Positions 1-8,262 of a stretch of 64,000 nucleotides of DNA are shown here, piece after piece. Every line of letters starts with the position of its first letter. Position 1 is the stretch's first letter. A program made the translations under genes and the position numbers. The DNA lies in assembly GCF_002354895.1 (NCBI RefSeq), contig NZ_CP023439.1, positions 4,030,001 through 4,094,000 on the forward strand, written 5' to 3'. This DNA comes from Thauera sp. K11 (lineage in GTDB: Bacteria; Pseudomonadota; Gammaproteobacteria; Burkholderiales; Rhodocyclaceae). The notes under the pieces are model-generated. The model was not told the origin of the DNA. It ran no database searches and worked only from the letters and a program-made list of their open reading frames with translations.

Positions 1-59
1 CGGCGCATCCCCGCCGCCGCATCCCCCAACCAGGCCGAAGCGCAAGAGTGCCCCAATCC

Positions 60-165
60 GGTCTGGCGGCGGGGGATGCGCTCCGCGTCCTGCGCAACTC
101 GACCTCGCTGCCGCTCGGGACTCGGACAGTGCTCGTCCGCTCCACGCATCCCCCGCCGCCAGACC
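60..165. repeat. Family A intergenic palindromic repeat, copy 1
   Basis: Bases 60-80 and 145-165 form a perfect 21-bp inverted repeat (left arm begins GGTCTGGCGGCGG). They enclose a 64-base core that is itself partly palindromic. The same element recurs at about 8091, 32175, 39525, 56621 and 57518. The rest of 1-304 holds no gene I can support. A GAGGAG ribosome-binding site at about 292-297 serves the gene starting at 305. Confidence 0.85.
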
Positions 166-304
166 TGCCGCGTCGCCTCATCCCGACGCCGAAATGCTGC
201 CGTTTGCCGACCCGCCGCGAGCAGGTAGACTGCGAGCCTGAAATCCGCGTGGCGCGGCCAGAATCCGTGCCACGCATTCGCGTCCGCCAACCGAGGAGTC
301 GCCC

Positions 305-1276
305 ATGTCCTTCGCCAAGCCCTGCACCGCCCTGCTGAGCGCCCTGATGCTGTCTTTCGCGGTCGCCGCACCGGCCGTCGCGCAGCAGAAATCCGTCGCC
401 GTGACAGCGATCGTCGAGCATCCGGCGCTCGACTCGGTGCGCGACGGCGTCAAGGAAGGTCTCGCCGCGGCGGGCTTCGAGGAAGGCAAGAACCTGAAGT
501 GGCAGTACCAGAGCGCGCAGGGCAACACCGGCACGGCAGCGCAGATCGCGCGCAAGTTCATCGGCGACAGGCCCGACGTCATCGTCGCCATCGCCACGCC
601 GTCGGCACAGGCGGTCGCCGCCGCGACCAAGGAGATCCCGCTCGTTTATACGGCGGTGACCGACCCGATGGCCGCCCAGCTCGTGCCGTCGATGGCAGCG
701 TCGGGCACCAACGTCACCGGCGTGTCCGACGTGCTGGAACTGGACAAGCAGATCGCGCTGATGAAGCAGGTCGTGCCCGCCGCCAAGCGCGTCGGCGTGG
801 TGTACAACCCGGGCGAGGCGAATTCGGTGGTCGTGGTGAAGGCGCTGCGCGAGGCCCTGCCCAAGCAGGGCATGACCCTGGTCGAGGCCGCCGCGCCGCG
901 CACGGTGGACGTCGGCTCCGCCGCGCGCAGCCTGATCGGCAAGGTCGATCTGTTCTACACCAGCACCGACAACAACGTGGTGTCGGCCTACGAGTCGCTG
1001 GTGAAGGTCGGCAACGACGCCAAGATCCCGATGATCGCCGCCGACACCGACAGCGTGAAGCGCGGCGCGGTCGCGGCGCTGGGCGTGGACTACCGCAAGC
1101 TCGGCGTGCAGACCGGCGCGATGGTGGCGCGCATCCTGAAGGGCGAGAAGCCGGGCGTAATCGCCTCGGAGACGAGCACCAAGCTCGAACTCTTCGTCAA
1201 TCCGGGCGCGGCCGAGAAGCAGGGCGTCAAGCTGTCCGAGGCGGTGCTCAAGTCGGCGTCGCAGATCATCAAGTAA
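305..1276 (+). CDS. ABC transporter substrate-binding protein (ABC_sub_bind/TrpX-like family)
   Basis: A 323-residue periplasmic binding protein. The N-terminus is a clear Sec signal peptide (about residues 1-27, ending PAVAQQ). The mature part has the two-lobe pattern of this family: an early EHPALDSVRDGV segment, then IARKFIGDRPDVIVAIATPSAQ, then VTDPMAAQLVPS in mid-protein. A permease and an ATPase follow on the same strand, giving a complete three-gene importer. Relatives of this family are predicted to carry amino acids such as tryptophan, or other small organic molecules. The substrate here cannot be read from sequence. The start is supported by GAGGAG 8 bases upstream. Confidence 0.88.
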   Translation: MSFAKPCTALLSALMLSFAVAAPAVAQQKSVAVTAIVEHPALDSVRDGVKEGLAAAGFEEGKNLKWQYQSAQGNTGTAAQIARKFIGDRPDVIVAIATPSAQAVAAATKEIPLVYTAVTDPMAAQLVPSMAASGTNVTGVSDVLELDKQIALMKQVVPAAKRVGVVYNPGEANSVVVVKALREALPKQGMTLVEAAAPRTVDVGSAARSLIGKVDLFYTSTDNNVVSAYESLVKVGNDAKIPMIAADTDSVKRGAVAALGVDYRKLGVQTGAMVARILKGEKPGVIASETSTKLELFVNPGAAEKQGVKLSEAVLKSASQIIK

Positions 1277-1352
1277 ACGCGCGCCACCACTTCCGGCCGG
1301 CGCGCGCGGCACATCGGCGCGCGCCGCCTTCTTCCCCCACCGGTAAGTCTCC

Positions 1353-2243
1353 ATGTCGCTCTATACCCTGCTCGGGGCATTCGAGATCGGGCTGATCTTC
1401 AGCCTCGTCGCACTGGGCGTGTACATCTCGTTCCGCCTGCTGCGCTTTCCCGATCTCACCGTGGACGGCAGCTTTCCGCTCGGCGGCGCCGTCGCCGCCA
1501 CGATGATCTCCAGCGGCACCGACCCCTTCGTCGCCACCGCGGCGGCGACCGTCGCCGGCGCGGTGGCCGGCCTGATCACCGGCTGGCTCAACATCCGCCT
1601 CAAGATCATGGACCTGCTCGCGAGCATCCTGATGATGATCGCGCTGTATTCGATCAACCTGCGCGTCATGGGCAGGCCCAACGTGCCGCTGATCACCGAG
1701 CCCACGGTGTTCACCGTGCTGCAGCCGGAGGCGATCGCCGACTACGTGCTGCGGCCGATGCTGCTGGTGGTGGTCGTGCTGGCGGCCAAGTTCGTGCTCG
1801 ACTGGTTCTTCTCGACGCAGACCGGCCTGGCGATGCGCGCCACCGGCTCGAACGCGCGCATGGGGCGGGCGCAGGGCGTCAATACCGGACTCATGGTGCT
1901 GGGCGGCATGGCGCTGTCCAACGCGCTGGTCGGCCTGGCCGGCGCGCTGTTCGCGCAGACCCAGGGCGGCGCCGACATCTCGATGGGCGTGGGCACCATC
2001 GTCATCGGCCTTGCCGCGGTGATCGTCGGCGAGAGCCTGCTGCCCTCGCGCCGGCTGTACCTGGCGACGATCGCGGTGGTCGTCGGCGCCATCGTCTATC
2101 GCTTCTTCATCGCGCTGGCGCTCAACAGCGACTTCATCGGCCTGCAGGCGCAGGATCTGAACCTCGTCACCGCGGTGCTGGTCACGATCGCGCTGGTGGT
2201 GCCGAAGCTGCGCCAGCACTGGTCCGGCAAGAAAGGCAACTAA
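1353..2243 (+). CDS. ABC transporter permease
   Basis: A 296-residue integral membrane protein with about eight hydrophobic segments. It belongs to the branched-chain-amino-acid/sugar type permease superfamily (BPD_transp_2-like, TrpY-like). The N-terminal segment LLGAFEIGLIFSLVALGVYI and the later GLAMRATGSNARMGRAQGV cytoplasmic loop match the usual ATPase-contact region. It lies 76 bases after the binding-protein gene and before the ATPase gene, so it should form the membrane channel of the same importer. The ATG at 1353 is preceded by a weak GGTAAG-like site. Confidence 0.88.
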   Translation: MSLYTLLGAFEIGLIFSLVALGVYISFRLLRFPDLTVDGSFPLGGAVAATMISSGTDPFVATAAATVAGAVAGLITGWLNIRLKIMDLLASILMMIALYSINLRVMGRPNVPLITEPTVFTVLQPEAIADYVLRPMLLVVVVLAAKFVLDWFFSTQTGLAMRATGSNARMGRAQGVNTGLMVLGGMALSNALVGLAGALFAQTQGGADISMGVGTIVIGLAAVIVGESLLPSRRLYLATIAVVVGAIVYRFFIALALNSDFIGLQAQDLNLVTAVLVTIALVVPKLRQHWSGKKGN

Positions 2244-2245
2244 GA

Positions 2246-2376
2246 TGAAACGACCCCCACGCTCACTGCGTTCGCTGCCCCCCGAGGGGGCGTCAGTACG
2301 CTTGAGGCGGCTCGGCGCATACTGACATGAAACGACCCCCACGCTCACTTCGTCCGCTGCCCCCCGAGGGGCCTCA
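2246..2376. repeat. Family B intergenic repeat, two tandem copies
   Basis: Two copies of a GC-rich element (core CCCCCACGCTCACT) begin at about 2246 and 2328, each with a CCCCCCGAGGGG hairpin. The first extends into a GAGGCGGCTCGGCGCAT tail. An inverted copy lies at 14974-15048. They fill the gap between the permease and ATPase genes, so they lie within a likely transcript. Confidence 0.8.
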
Positions 2377-2398
2377 GACAGCCCGGCGGGAGACCTGA

Positions 2399-3193
2399 AT
2401 GCTGCGCGCACAGGATCTGCACATCACCTTCAATCCGGGCACGCCGATCGAGACGCGGGCGCTGCGCGGCATGTCGCTCGACATTCCGTCCGGCCAGTTC
2501 GTCACCGTGATCGGCTCCAACGGCGCCGGCAAGTCCACCTTTCTGAACGCGGTGTCGGGCGAACTCAAGGTCGATACCGGCCGCATCGAGATCGACGGCA
2601 TCGACATGACGCGCCAGCCGGTGTGGGAACGCGCCCGCCACGTCGCGCGCGTGTTCCAGGACCCGATGGCCGGCACCTGCGAGGACCTGACGATAGAAGA
2701 GAACATGGCGCTCGCCACCCTGCGCGGCCGGCGCCGCGGCCTGGGCTGGGCGGTGAAGCCGGCGCTGCGCGAGGAGTTTCGCGCGCAACTGGCGACGCTG
2801 GGGCTCGGCCTGGAAAACCGCCTGTCCGACCGCATCGGCCTGCTGTCCGGCGGCCAGCGCCAGGCGGTGAGCCTGCTGATGGCCGCGCTGCGCCCGTCGC
2901 GGCTGCTGCTGCTCGACGAGCACACCGCGGCGCTCGATCCGCGCACCGCCGACTTCGTGCTGGCGCTGACGGTGCGCATCGTCGCCGAACACAGGCTGAC
3001 GACGATGATGGTCACCCACAGCATGCGCCAGGCGCTGGACGTGGGCGAACGCACGGTGATGCTGCACCAGGGCAAGGTGGTACTCGACGTCTCCGGCGAG
3101 GAACGCAAGGGGATGACGGTGAAGGACCTGCTGGCGATGTTCGAGCGCGTACGCGGCGAACAGATCGACGACGACGCGCTGCTGCTCGGCTGA
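2399..3193 (+). CDS. ABC transporter ATP-binding protein
   Basis: A 264-residue ATPase. Walker A is GSNGAGKST at residues 39-47. The ABC signature LSGGQRQAV and Walker B LLLLDEH follow in the right order, then the switch histidine in MVTHSMRQAL. The D-loop region reads DEHTAALD instead of the usual DEPTxALD, a conservative oddity. It completes the importer with the upstream permease and binding protein, although two family B repeats (about 130 bases) separate it from the permease. The end of the gene faces the convergent esterase gene, 8 bases away. Confidence 0.9.
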   Translation: MLRAQDLHITFNPGTPIETRALRGMSLDIPSGQFVTVIGSNGAGKSTFLNAVSGELKVDTGRIEIDGIDMTRQPVWERARHVARVFQDPMAGTCEDLTIEENMALATLRGRRRGLGWAVKPALREEFRAQLATLGLGLENRLSDRIGLLSGGQRQAVSLLMAALRPSRLLLLDEHTAALDPRTADFVLALTVRIVAEHRLTTMMVTHSMRQALDVGERTVMLHQGKVVLDVSGEERKGMTVKDLLAMFERVRGEQIDDDALLLG

Positions 3194-3201
3194 CCGGCGC
3201 T

Positions 3202-4221
3202 TCAGCGGTCCAGTTGGCGCGCGACGAAGGCCCAGGCCATCTTCGAGGCATCCGGGCCGCGCGCATCGCTGAAGGGCTGGCGCGCATCGCCGCCGCTCCA
3301 GGCATGGCCGAGCCCTTCGACCAGGCACAGGCTGGCGACCAGCCTCTTCTTCAGCTTGAAGTCGGTCACCATCGCCGGATGCCGCTTGCCGCGCCGCAGC
3401 GCGCGCGGCTCGGCCGCGGCGGCCCCCGCCGCGGCCGCCCAGGACTGCGCCGCCGCAATCCCGTTGGCCGGCGCGACGACGCGATCTCGATCGCCCTGGA
3501 TCACCAGCAGCGGCGGCAGGGACTGCGCCGCCGCGGGCAGTTCGGGCTCGCGCCGCCCGCCCATCGCGGCGAGCGCCGACACCGCCGAATGCGCGGCACC
3601 CGGCGCCACGCCGGAATGCATCACCACCGCGCGGAAGCGCTCCGGATGCAGCGTGCCCAGCAGCGCCGCCATGCCGGCCCCCGCCGACAGGCCGGCGACG
3701 GCGACCGCGGTGCGATCCACCGGATACAGCAGGCAGACCTGGTCGACCGCCGCCATCAGCGTCGAAGCCTCGGCATGCGCCTGCCGCGTGACGGTGCCGT
3801 ACCAGTCCCAGCAGCCTTGCGGATTCACGCGCCGGTCCTGCTCCGGGTAGAGCACCAGGAAGCGCCCTTGCACGGCGAGCCGGTTCATGCGGGTGCTGCG
3901 CGCGAAGCTCGCCGCGGTCTGGCCGCAGCCGTGCAGCATGACCATCAGCGGCAGGCGTTCGGCATTCGACACACCGGGCGGGCGGAACAGGAAGTAGCGT
4001 CGCGCGCCGCCGGCGCCGATCGCCTGCCCGGTGATCCAGTCTCCGGGACCGGGCGGCGGACGAAGCCGTGCCGCCGCCGCATCCACCGCCTGCTTCGCCA
4101 GGCTGCCCGCCACCTCGCCGGCCATGCGCCCGCCGGCGCGCAGGCCGGCACGGGCCATCGCCGTCATTGCGCGCCGCAGCGCCCCGCCGAGCGGCGAGCG
4201 GGAAGTGCGCCGCTTCGTCAT
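3202..4221 (-). CDS. PHB depolymerase family esterase
   Basis: A 339-residue alpha/beta hydrolase. It has the oxyanion segment MVMLHGCGQTA and the lipase box GLSAG with the nucleophilic Ser. A likely acidic residue sits in QGDRDRVV and the likely catalytic His in GLGHAWSGG. This order matches the short-chain PHA depolymerase/LpqC-like esterases (Esterase_phb family). The N-terminal 50 residues are basic and amphipathic, without a convincing signal peptide, so location is uncertain. Its ATG overlaps the stop of the upstream peptidase gene (ATGA at 4218-4221), showing translational coupling. The substrate may be PHA oligomers or aromatic esters. A phasin gene in the same window makes PHA plausible but does not prove it. 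Confidence 0.8.
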   Translation of the reverse strand: MTKRRTSRSPLGGALRRAMTAMARAGLRAGGRMAGEVAGSLAKQAVDAAAARLRPPPGPGDWITGQAIGAGGARRYFLFRPPGVSNAERLPLMVMLHGCGQTAASFARSTRMNRLAVQGRFLVLYPEQDRRVNPQGCWDWYGTVTRQAHAEASTLMAAVDQVCLLYPVDRTAVAVAGLSAGAGMAALLGTLHPERFRAVVMHSGVAPGAAHSAVSALAAMGGRREPELPAAAQSLPPLLVIQGDRDRVVAPANGIAAAQSWAAAAGAAAAEPRALRRGKRHPAMVTDFKLKKRLVASLCLVEGLGHAWSGGDARQPFSDARGPDASKMAWAFVARQLDR

Positions 4222-5231
4222 CGCTGCCCTCCGCCGGTGGACGCTGCGCCGCGGTCCGCCCGCGGGGGCCGCGCCGCCGCCTCGTCCACGCTGCGCAGGG
4301 TGGCGCGAGCACTGTCGGCGAGCGGACCGTCGCCGGCCTTGTCCACGGCCTTCAGGGCCGCCTCGCGCGCCTGCGTGCCGCGGCCCAGCGCCAGCAGCAC
4401 GGACGCGAGGTTGTTGTAGGCCACGACCGCATCGTGGCGCTGCGCCGCATCGGCAAAGGCGCGGCGCGCGGCCTCGAGGTCGCCGGCGGCGTACTGCGCG
4501 TTGCCCAGCCCCATCGCCAGCGTCAGGCTATCCGGCCAGCGCGCCAGGCCGGCGGCATAGGCCTGCACCGCTTGGCGTGGCGGCGCGGCGCGCTCGAAGG
4601 CGACCAGCGCGCGGGTGGCTTCGGCCTCGTCCGCGGTGGCCGGCAGGCGCCCGGGCGGCAGGGCGGCGAAGGCCCAGCGTCCGGCGCGCTCCCAGGTGTG
4701 TTCGAAGGTGGCGAACGGCAGTTCCTGGCGCTCGATCGGCCCGGAACGCAGCAGGAACCGGCCGGCGTCGAGGTCGTAGCCGATGACCACCGCGTAGTGC
4801 CAGGACGGCGCCCAGGACAGGCCCAGGTTCTGCAGCACCACCACCGGGTTGCCCGCGGCGGTTTCGCGCATCACCGCCTCCAGCGCGCCGGGGATCACCG
4901 TCGCCACCGCGCCGGAGCGGCGCGCGCCGGCCAGCATCTCGACCTGCAGCGAACCTTCCCGGCCGGGCAGGAATACCTTGCCGACCAGCGATTCCGGCCG
5001 CGTCGGCAGCCCCGCCGCGCTCAGGGCGGTGGCCAGCGCCGCCGGTCCGCACTGGAATTCTTCCTGCGGGAAGAAGGGCGTCGACGTCAGTTCCACCCGC
5101 CGCGGCAGGCCGGCCGGTGGCGCGGCCAGCAGACGCGGCGCCTGCACCGCGCAGCCGGCCAGCGCCAGTGCCGCGCAGGCCGCGCCGCCGAGAAAGAGAC
5201 GCCGCCTCGCGGCGGCGCCGGGCTGCGACAT
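4218..5231 (-). CDS. PA2778-like cysteine peptidase lipoprotein with TPR region
   Basis: A 337-residue protein. The N-terminus RRRLFLGGAACAALALAGC is a lipoprotein signal with a lipobox ending LAGC. A C39-like papain-fold domain follows, with the catalytic Cys in FQCGPAALATAL and the His in SWHYAVVIGYD. The C-terminal third contains TPR-like helices (PDSLTLAMGLGNAQYAAGD and similar). This architecture matches the PA2778 family, predicted outer-membrane or periplasmic peptidases. The partner PA2779-like gene lies immediately upstream, as in Pseudomonas. I chose the ATG at 5231 because it creates the lipoprotein signal; the open frame extends further upstream without support. Confidence 0.82.
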   Translation of the reverse strand: MSQPGAAARRRLFLGGAACAALALAGCAVQAPRLLAAPPAGLPRRVELTSTPFFPQEEFQCGPAALATALSAAGLPTRPESLVGKVFLPGREGSLQVEMLAGARRSGAVATVIPGALEAVMRETAAGNPVVVLQNLGLSWAPSWHYAVVIGYDLDAGRFLLRSGPIERQELPFATFEHTWERAGRWAFAALPPGRLPATADEAEATRALVAFERAAPPRQAVQAYAAGLARWPDSLTLAMGLGNAQYAAGDLEAARRAFADAAQRHDAVVAYNNLASVLLALGRGTQAREAALKAVDKAGDGPLADSARATLRSVDEAAARPPRADRGAASTGGGQR

Positions 5232-5242
5232 CGGGCGGACGC

Positions 5243-5638
5243 TCAGCGAATCGAGCGGGTGAAGGGAAACACCTTGGTCAGGCCGAGGATGTCGGTCAGC
5301 AGCAGCACGAAGAACACCAGCAGGATGGCACCGATGATGCCACCCGCCGGCGCATCGTCGACCCGCTTCACCAGCGCGGCCGCCTCTTCGTCGGTGAGCG
5401 CGGCAATGCGCTCGCGCGCCTGCTCCTCGGTGAGGCCGTAGCGCTGCAGTTCGGCCTGCACCTCGGCGCGGGCGAGCATGTCGCCCAGGCGCGCATGATG
5501 ATCGCCGCCCTGCTGCGCCGCGCTCGCCTGCGCGGCCTGTTCGGTGCTCACCATCACGGCCTGCGCGTTGGGAACCATGGTGAAGCTGGAAAAGCTGGCG
5601 ATGAGCAAAATGGACAACAGCCGCTTGCTCTTTTCCAT
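5243..5638 (-). CDS. PA2779 family membrane protein
   Basis: A 131-residue protein. A hydrophobic N-terminal signal/anchor (LLSILLIASFSSFTMV) is followed by a helical, acidic middle with LTEEQARERIAALTDEEAAALV, and then a C-terminal transmembrane helix (IIGAILLVFFVLLLTDIL). This is the form of the PA2779 family, which travels with the PA2778 peptidase. The next gene starts 11 bases downstream, so the two are an operon with the esterase. The function is unknown. It may anchor or be processed by the neighbouring peptidase, which is an inference from context only. Confidence 0.8.
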   Translation of the reverse strand: MEKSKRLLSILLIASFSSFTMVPNAQAVMVSTEQAAQASAAQQGGDHHARLGDMLARAEVQAELQRYGLTEEQARERIAALTDEEAAALVKRVDDAPAGGIIGAILLVFFVLLLTDILGLTKVFPFTRSIR

Positions 5639-5788
5639 GAGGGACCTCCGATGGCGGGATTGTTGGGGTTATCGGGCAGGGGGCGAGCCCGCCGCCTGTC
5701 ACGCGGCATGCTGCCACCGCCGGCGGAAGGCCGGTACGGCCGGATTCATGCGGATACAAAAAACGACCGCCCGATGACAGACGCAGGG

Positions 5789-6028
5789 TCATTCCGGCGG
5801 CCTCTCGCGCTCTTCGCGTGCGACCGCCGACAGGTCGCGCAGATACCACGCGGCATAGGCGAAGCCGGCCACCGCGACGAGCGCGGTGAACATCAGCGTG
5901 CGGTCGAAAGGCACCCCGGCGGCAAGGTTGGCGACGACGACGTAGCCGAGATAGAAGGCAGCGAACAGGCCGCCGATGATGCGGATCAGCGCGAACGTCT
6001 TGCGCTGCTTGAGGGTAGGCTGGGGCAC
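5789..6028 (-). CDS. Small two-helix membrane protein
   Basis: A 79-residue protein with two predicted transmembrane helices (IIGGLFAAFYLGYVVVANL and MFTALVAVAGFAYAAWYL) and a charged tail. I chose the GTG at 6028 because AGGAG lies 7 bases upstream and the residues before it look like out-of-frame recD-side sequence. It begins 20 bases after the recD stop, so it is probably the last gene of that operon. I do not recognise a family. Confidence 0.6.
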   Translation of the reverse strand: MPQPTLKQRKTFALIRIIGGLFAAFYLGYVVVANLAAGVPFDRTLMFTALVAVAGFAYAAWYLRDLSAVAREERERPPE

Positions 6029-6047
6029 TTGAACTCCTGGTCGATGA

Positions 6048-8027
6048 TCAGCGGACGGAGCGACCCGCGCACTGCGCGAGCCGCGCCCCGAGGCCGGCAT
6101 GGCGCCGGGTGCGGGCGGCGCAGGCGGCGACGAACACCTCTGGCGCGCCGGCCAGCGCCACCCGGCGCGCGGCGCGGGTAACGCCGGTATACAGCAGTTC
6201 GCGCGTCAGCACCCGGCTGTGGGCCGCCGGCAGCACCAGCAGCACCTCGTCGAACTCCGAGCCCTGGCTCTTGTGCACCGTCAGCGCGAAGGCGGTGTCG
6301 TGCTCGGGCAGGCGCAGGGGTGCGATGGCGCGGTAACCGCCGCCGCTGCGCGGGAAATACACCGCCAGTTCGCCCTGCGCGTCGGCCAGGCACAAGCCGA
6401 CGTCGCCATTGTAGAGGCCGAGCAGGTAATCGTTGCGCAGCACGATCAGCGGCCGCCCGGCGTACCAGCGCCCGGCCGTACCCACCGCCGCCGGCAGGCC
6501 GAGCGCGGTGCGCAGATGCCGCTCCAGATGGGCATTCAGCGCCGCCAGGCCGCGCGGCCCTTCATGCACCGCGACGAGCACGCGGAAACGGTCGAAGGCC
6601 GCGAAGGCGGCCGCGGCCCGCGACTGCGTGTCGCCCCGCACGTCGCGCAGGCAGTCCAGGTAGGGCGCATAACCGGCCTCCATGCACGCCAGCGTCCGCG
6701 CGCCCGGCCGCGCTCCATCGTCGGCGATCCACACCGCGGCCTCGTCCGCGCCGGCCTGCAGCCACTCCAGCGCCGCGGCGCCGGCACCGGCATTGATGTC
6801 GGCCGCGAGCCGGCCGATGCCCGAATCACGCCGGAAGCGGTGGCTCTCGGTGAGCCAGATCACGCTGTCGGCCATGCCGCCGTCCCGCCCGCCGCCGTCG
6901 CCCGCCGCCAGCGCCTGCGAGATCACCCCGGCCGGAATGGCGCACGACGCAGCCAATCGATCGACGGTGGCCGGCGTCAGCACGCGCGCGGACGACAACT
7001 CGGCGAACACCGCCCCCGCCTCCACCGCCGCAAGCTGGTCCTTGTCGCCGAGCAGCACCAGGCGCGCATCGGGCGGCAGCGCATCGAGCAGCCGCGCCGC
7101 CAGCGCCAGATCCAGCATCGACGCCTCGTCCACCACCAGCACATCCACCGCGAGCGGATTGTCCGCATCGTGGCGGAAACGCCCCGGCCCGGGCATCACG
7201 CCCAGCAGGCGGTGCACCGTGCTGGCATCGGCCGGCAGGCGCGCGCGCAACGCCGGCGGCAGCGTCGCGGCGCGGCCGCGCAGCGCTTCGAGCATCCGCG
7301 CCGCGGCCTTGCCGGTCGGCGCGGCGAGCGCGATGCGCAGATCCGGCTCTCGCTGCAGCAGGCAGGCGAGCAGCGCGGCGACGGTCGTCGTCTTGCCGGT
7401 CCCCGGCCCGCCGCTGATCACCGTCAGCCGCCCCTGCAGCGCCAGCGCGACGGCAAGCTTCTGCCAGTCGGGCACGGCCGCGCCCTCCCGTGCGGGGAAG
7501 AGCACGTCCAGCAGCGCCGCCACACCCTCCCCCGCCGGCCCGTCCGCACGGACCCGCGTGCGCGCCGCCAGCGCCGCGGCGAGGCGGCATTCGAGATCGA
7601 AGAAGCGGCGCAGGTAAAGACGGTCGCCGGCATCGAGCACCATGGGATGGGCCGACGGCCGCATGTCCGCGGCCCGCCCTTCGGCGATCCGCACCCCGAC
7701 GGTTCGTACCTCGGCGGTCCGCATCCCGGCAACCTGCATCCCGCTGGCCTGCTCCTCGGTAGCCACCAGGCCGCTTCCCAGCAGCCGGTCGCACAGCGCA
7801 GCCCGGTCGCCAACGGCAGCTCCCGCCTCGCCCAGCCATTCGCCCTCCTCCAGTTCGGCGAGCGGCAGGCACACATGCCCCGCACTCGCCGCCAGACTCA
7901 GCGCACGCGCGACGGCCGGCAGCACCGCGAGGCTTTCCTCCGGCGCACCCAGGCTGCGCGCCCAGGCCAGGGCATGCGCGGCAAAACCGTCGGCGAGATC
8001 GTACTGTGCGGAAAGCGCGCCGTTCAT
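6048..8027 (-). CDS. recD: RecBCD enzyme subunit RecD (5'-3' helicase)
   Basis: A 659-residue superfamily 1B helicase. Walker A GGPGTGKTTT lies at about residues 205-214, Walker B/motif II is VDEASM, and the C-terminal motifs LTVHKSQGSEFDEV and YTGVTRAARRV are intact. It should be the fast 5'-3' motor of exonuclease V, acting on double-strand ends in repair and phage/plasmid DNA degradation. Recognition is strong. A low-complexity insert made of five-residue repeats lies at about residues 91-121, before the ATPase core. recB lies upstream on the same strand with a 235-base gap that holds a family A repeat, longer than usual for this operon. recC is absent from the window. Confidence 0.93.
   Translation of the reverse strand: MNGALSAQYDLADGFAAHALAWARSLGAPEESLAVLPAVARALSLAASAGHVCLPLAELEEGEWLGEAGAAVGDRAALCDRLLGSGLVATEEQASGMQVAGMRTAEVRTVGVRIAEGRAADMRPSAHPMVLDAGDRLYLRRFFDLECRLAAALAARTRVRADGPAGEGVAALLDVLFPAREGAAVPDWQKLAVALALQGRLTVISGGPGTGKTTTVAALLACLLQREPDLRIALAAPTGKAAARMLEALRGRAATLPPALRARLPADASTVHRLLGVMPGPGRFRHDADNPLAVDVLVVDEASMLDLALAARLLDALPPDARLVLLGDKDQLAAVEAGAVFAELSSARVLTPATVDRLAASCAIPAGVISQALAAGDGGGRDGGMADSVIWLTESHRFRRDSGIGRLAADINAGAGAAALEWLQAGADEAAVWIADDGARPGARTLACMEAGYAPYLDCLRDVRGDTQSRAAAAFAAFDRFRVLVAVHEGPRGLAALNAHLERHLRTALGLPAAVGTAGRWYAGRPLIVLRNDYLLGLYNGDVGLCLADAQGELAVYFPRSGGGYRAIAPLRLPEHDTAFALTVHKSQGSEFDEVLLVLPAAHSRVLTRELLYTGVTRAARRVALAGAPEVFVAACAARTRRHAGLGARLAQCAGRSVR
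7666..7755 (-). repeat. 15-bp tandem repeat inside recD (pentapeptide repeat)
   Basis: At least five imperfect 15-bp units run in register at 7681-7755, with a more degenerate sixth at 7666-7680. They translate into successive five-residue blocks GMQVA, GMRTA, EVRTV, GVRIA, EGRAA in RecD. The reading frame is kept because the unit is a multiple of three. Confidence 0.8.
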
Positions 8028-8090
8028 GCCCCCTCCCCCGGCAAACGAACCGCACCGCGCCGAACCCCACGCCCAAAGGCGCGACGAGGC

Positions 8091-8199
8091 TCATCCGGCC
8101 ACGCGGCGCCTTCGTGGAGGCGGCGAGGACTGCCCGAGCCGAGCGCAGCGACGGCGAGTTCCGCAGCCGCCGGAACGAATGCGCTGCGCGGCCGGATGA
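8091..8199. repeat. Family A intergenic palindromic repeat, copy 4 (inverted)
   Basis: Imperfect 19-bp arms (8091-8109 and 8181-8199, TCATCCGGCC end) enclose a core whose complement matches the core of copies 1-3 (GCTGCGGAACTCG then GCTCGGGCAGTCCTCG-like). It separates recB from recD. No gene lies in 8028-8262. Confidence 0.75.
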
Positions 8200-8262
8200 A
8201 CGCCCCGACAACGCCTCCGCCCCCGAACCCACCCGCCAGCGCGGCACAGACGCAGCAAAGGA

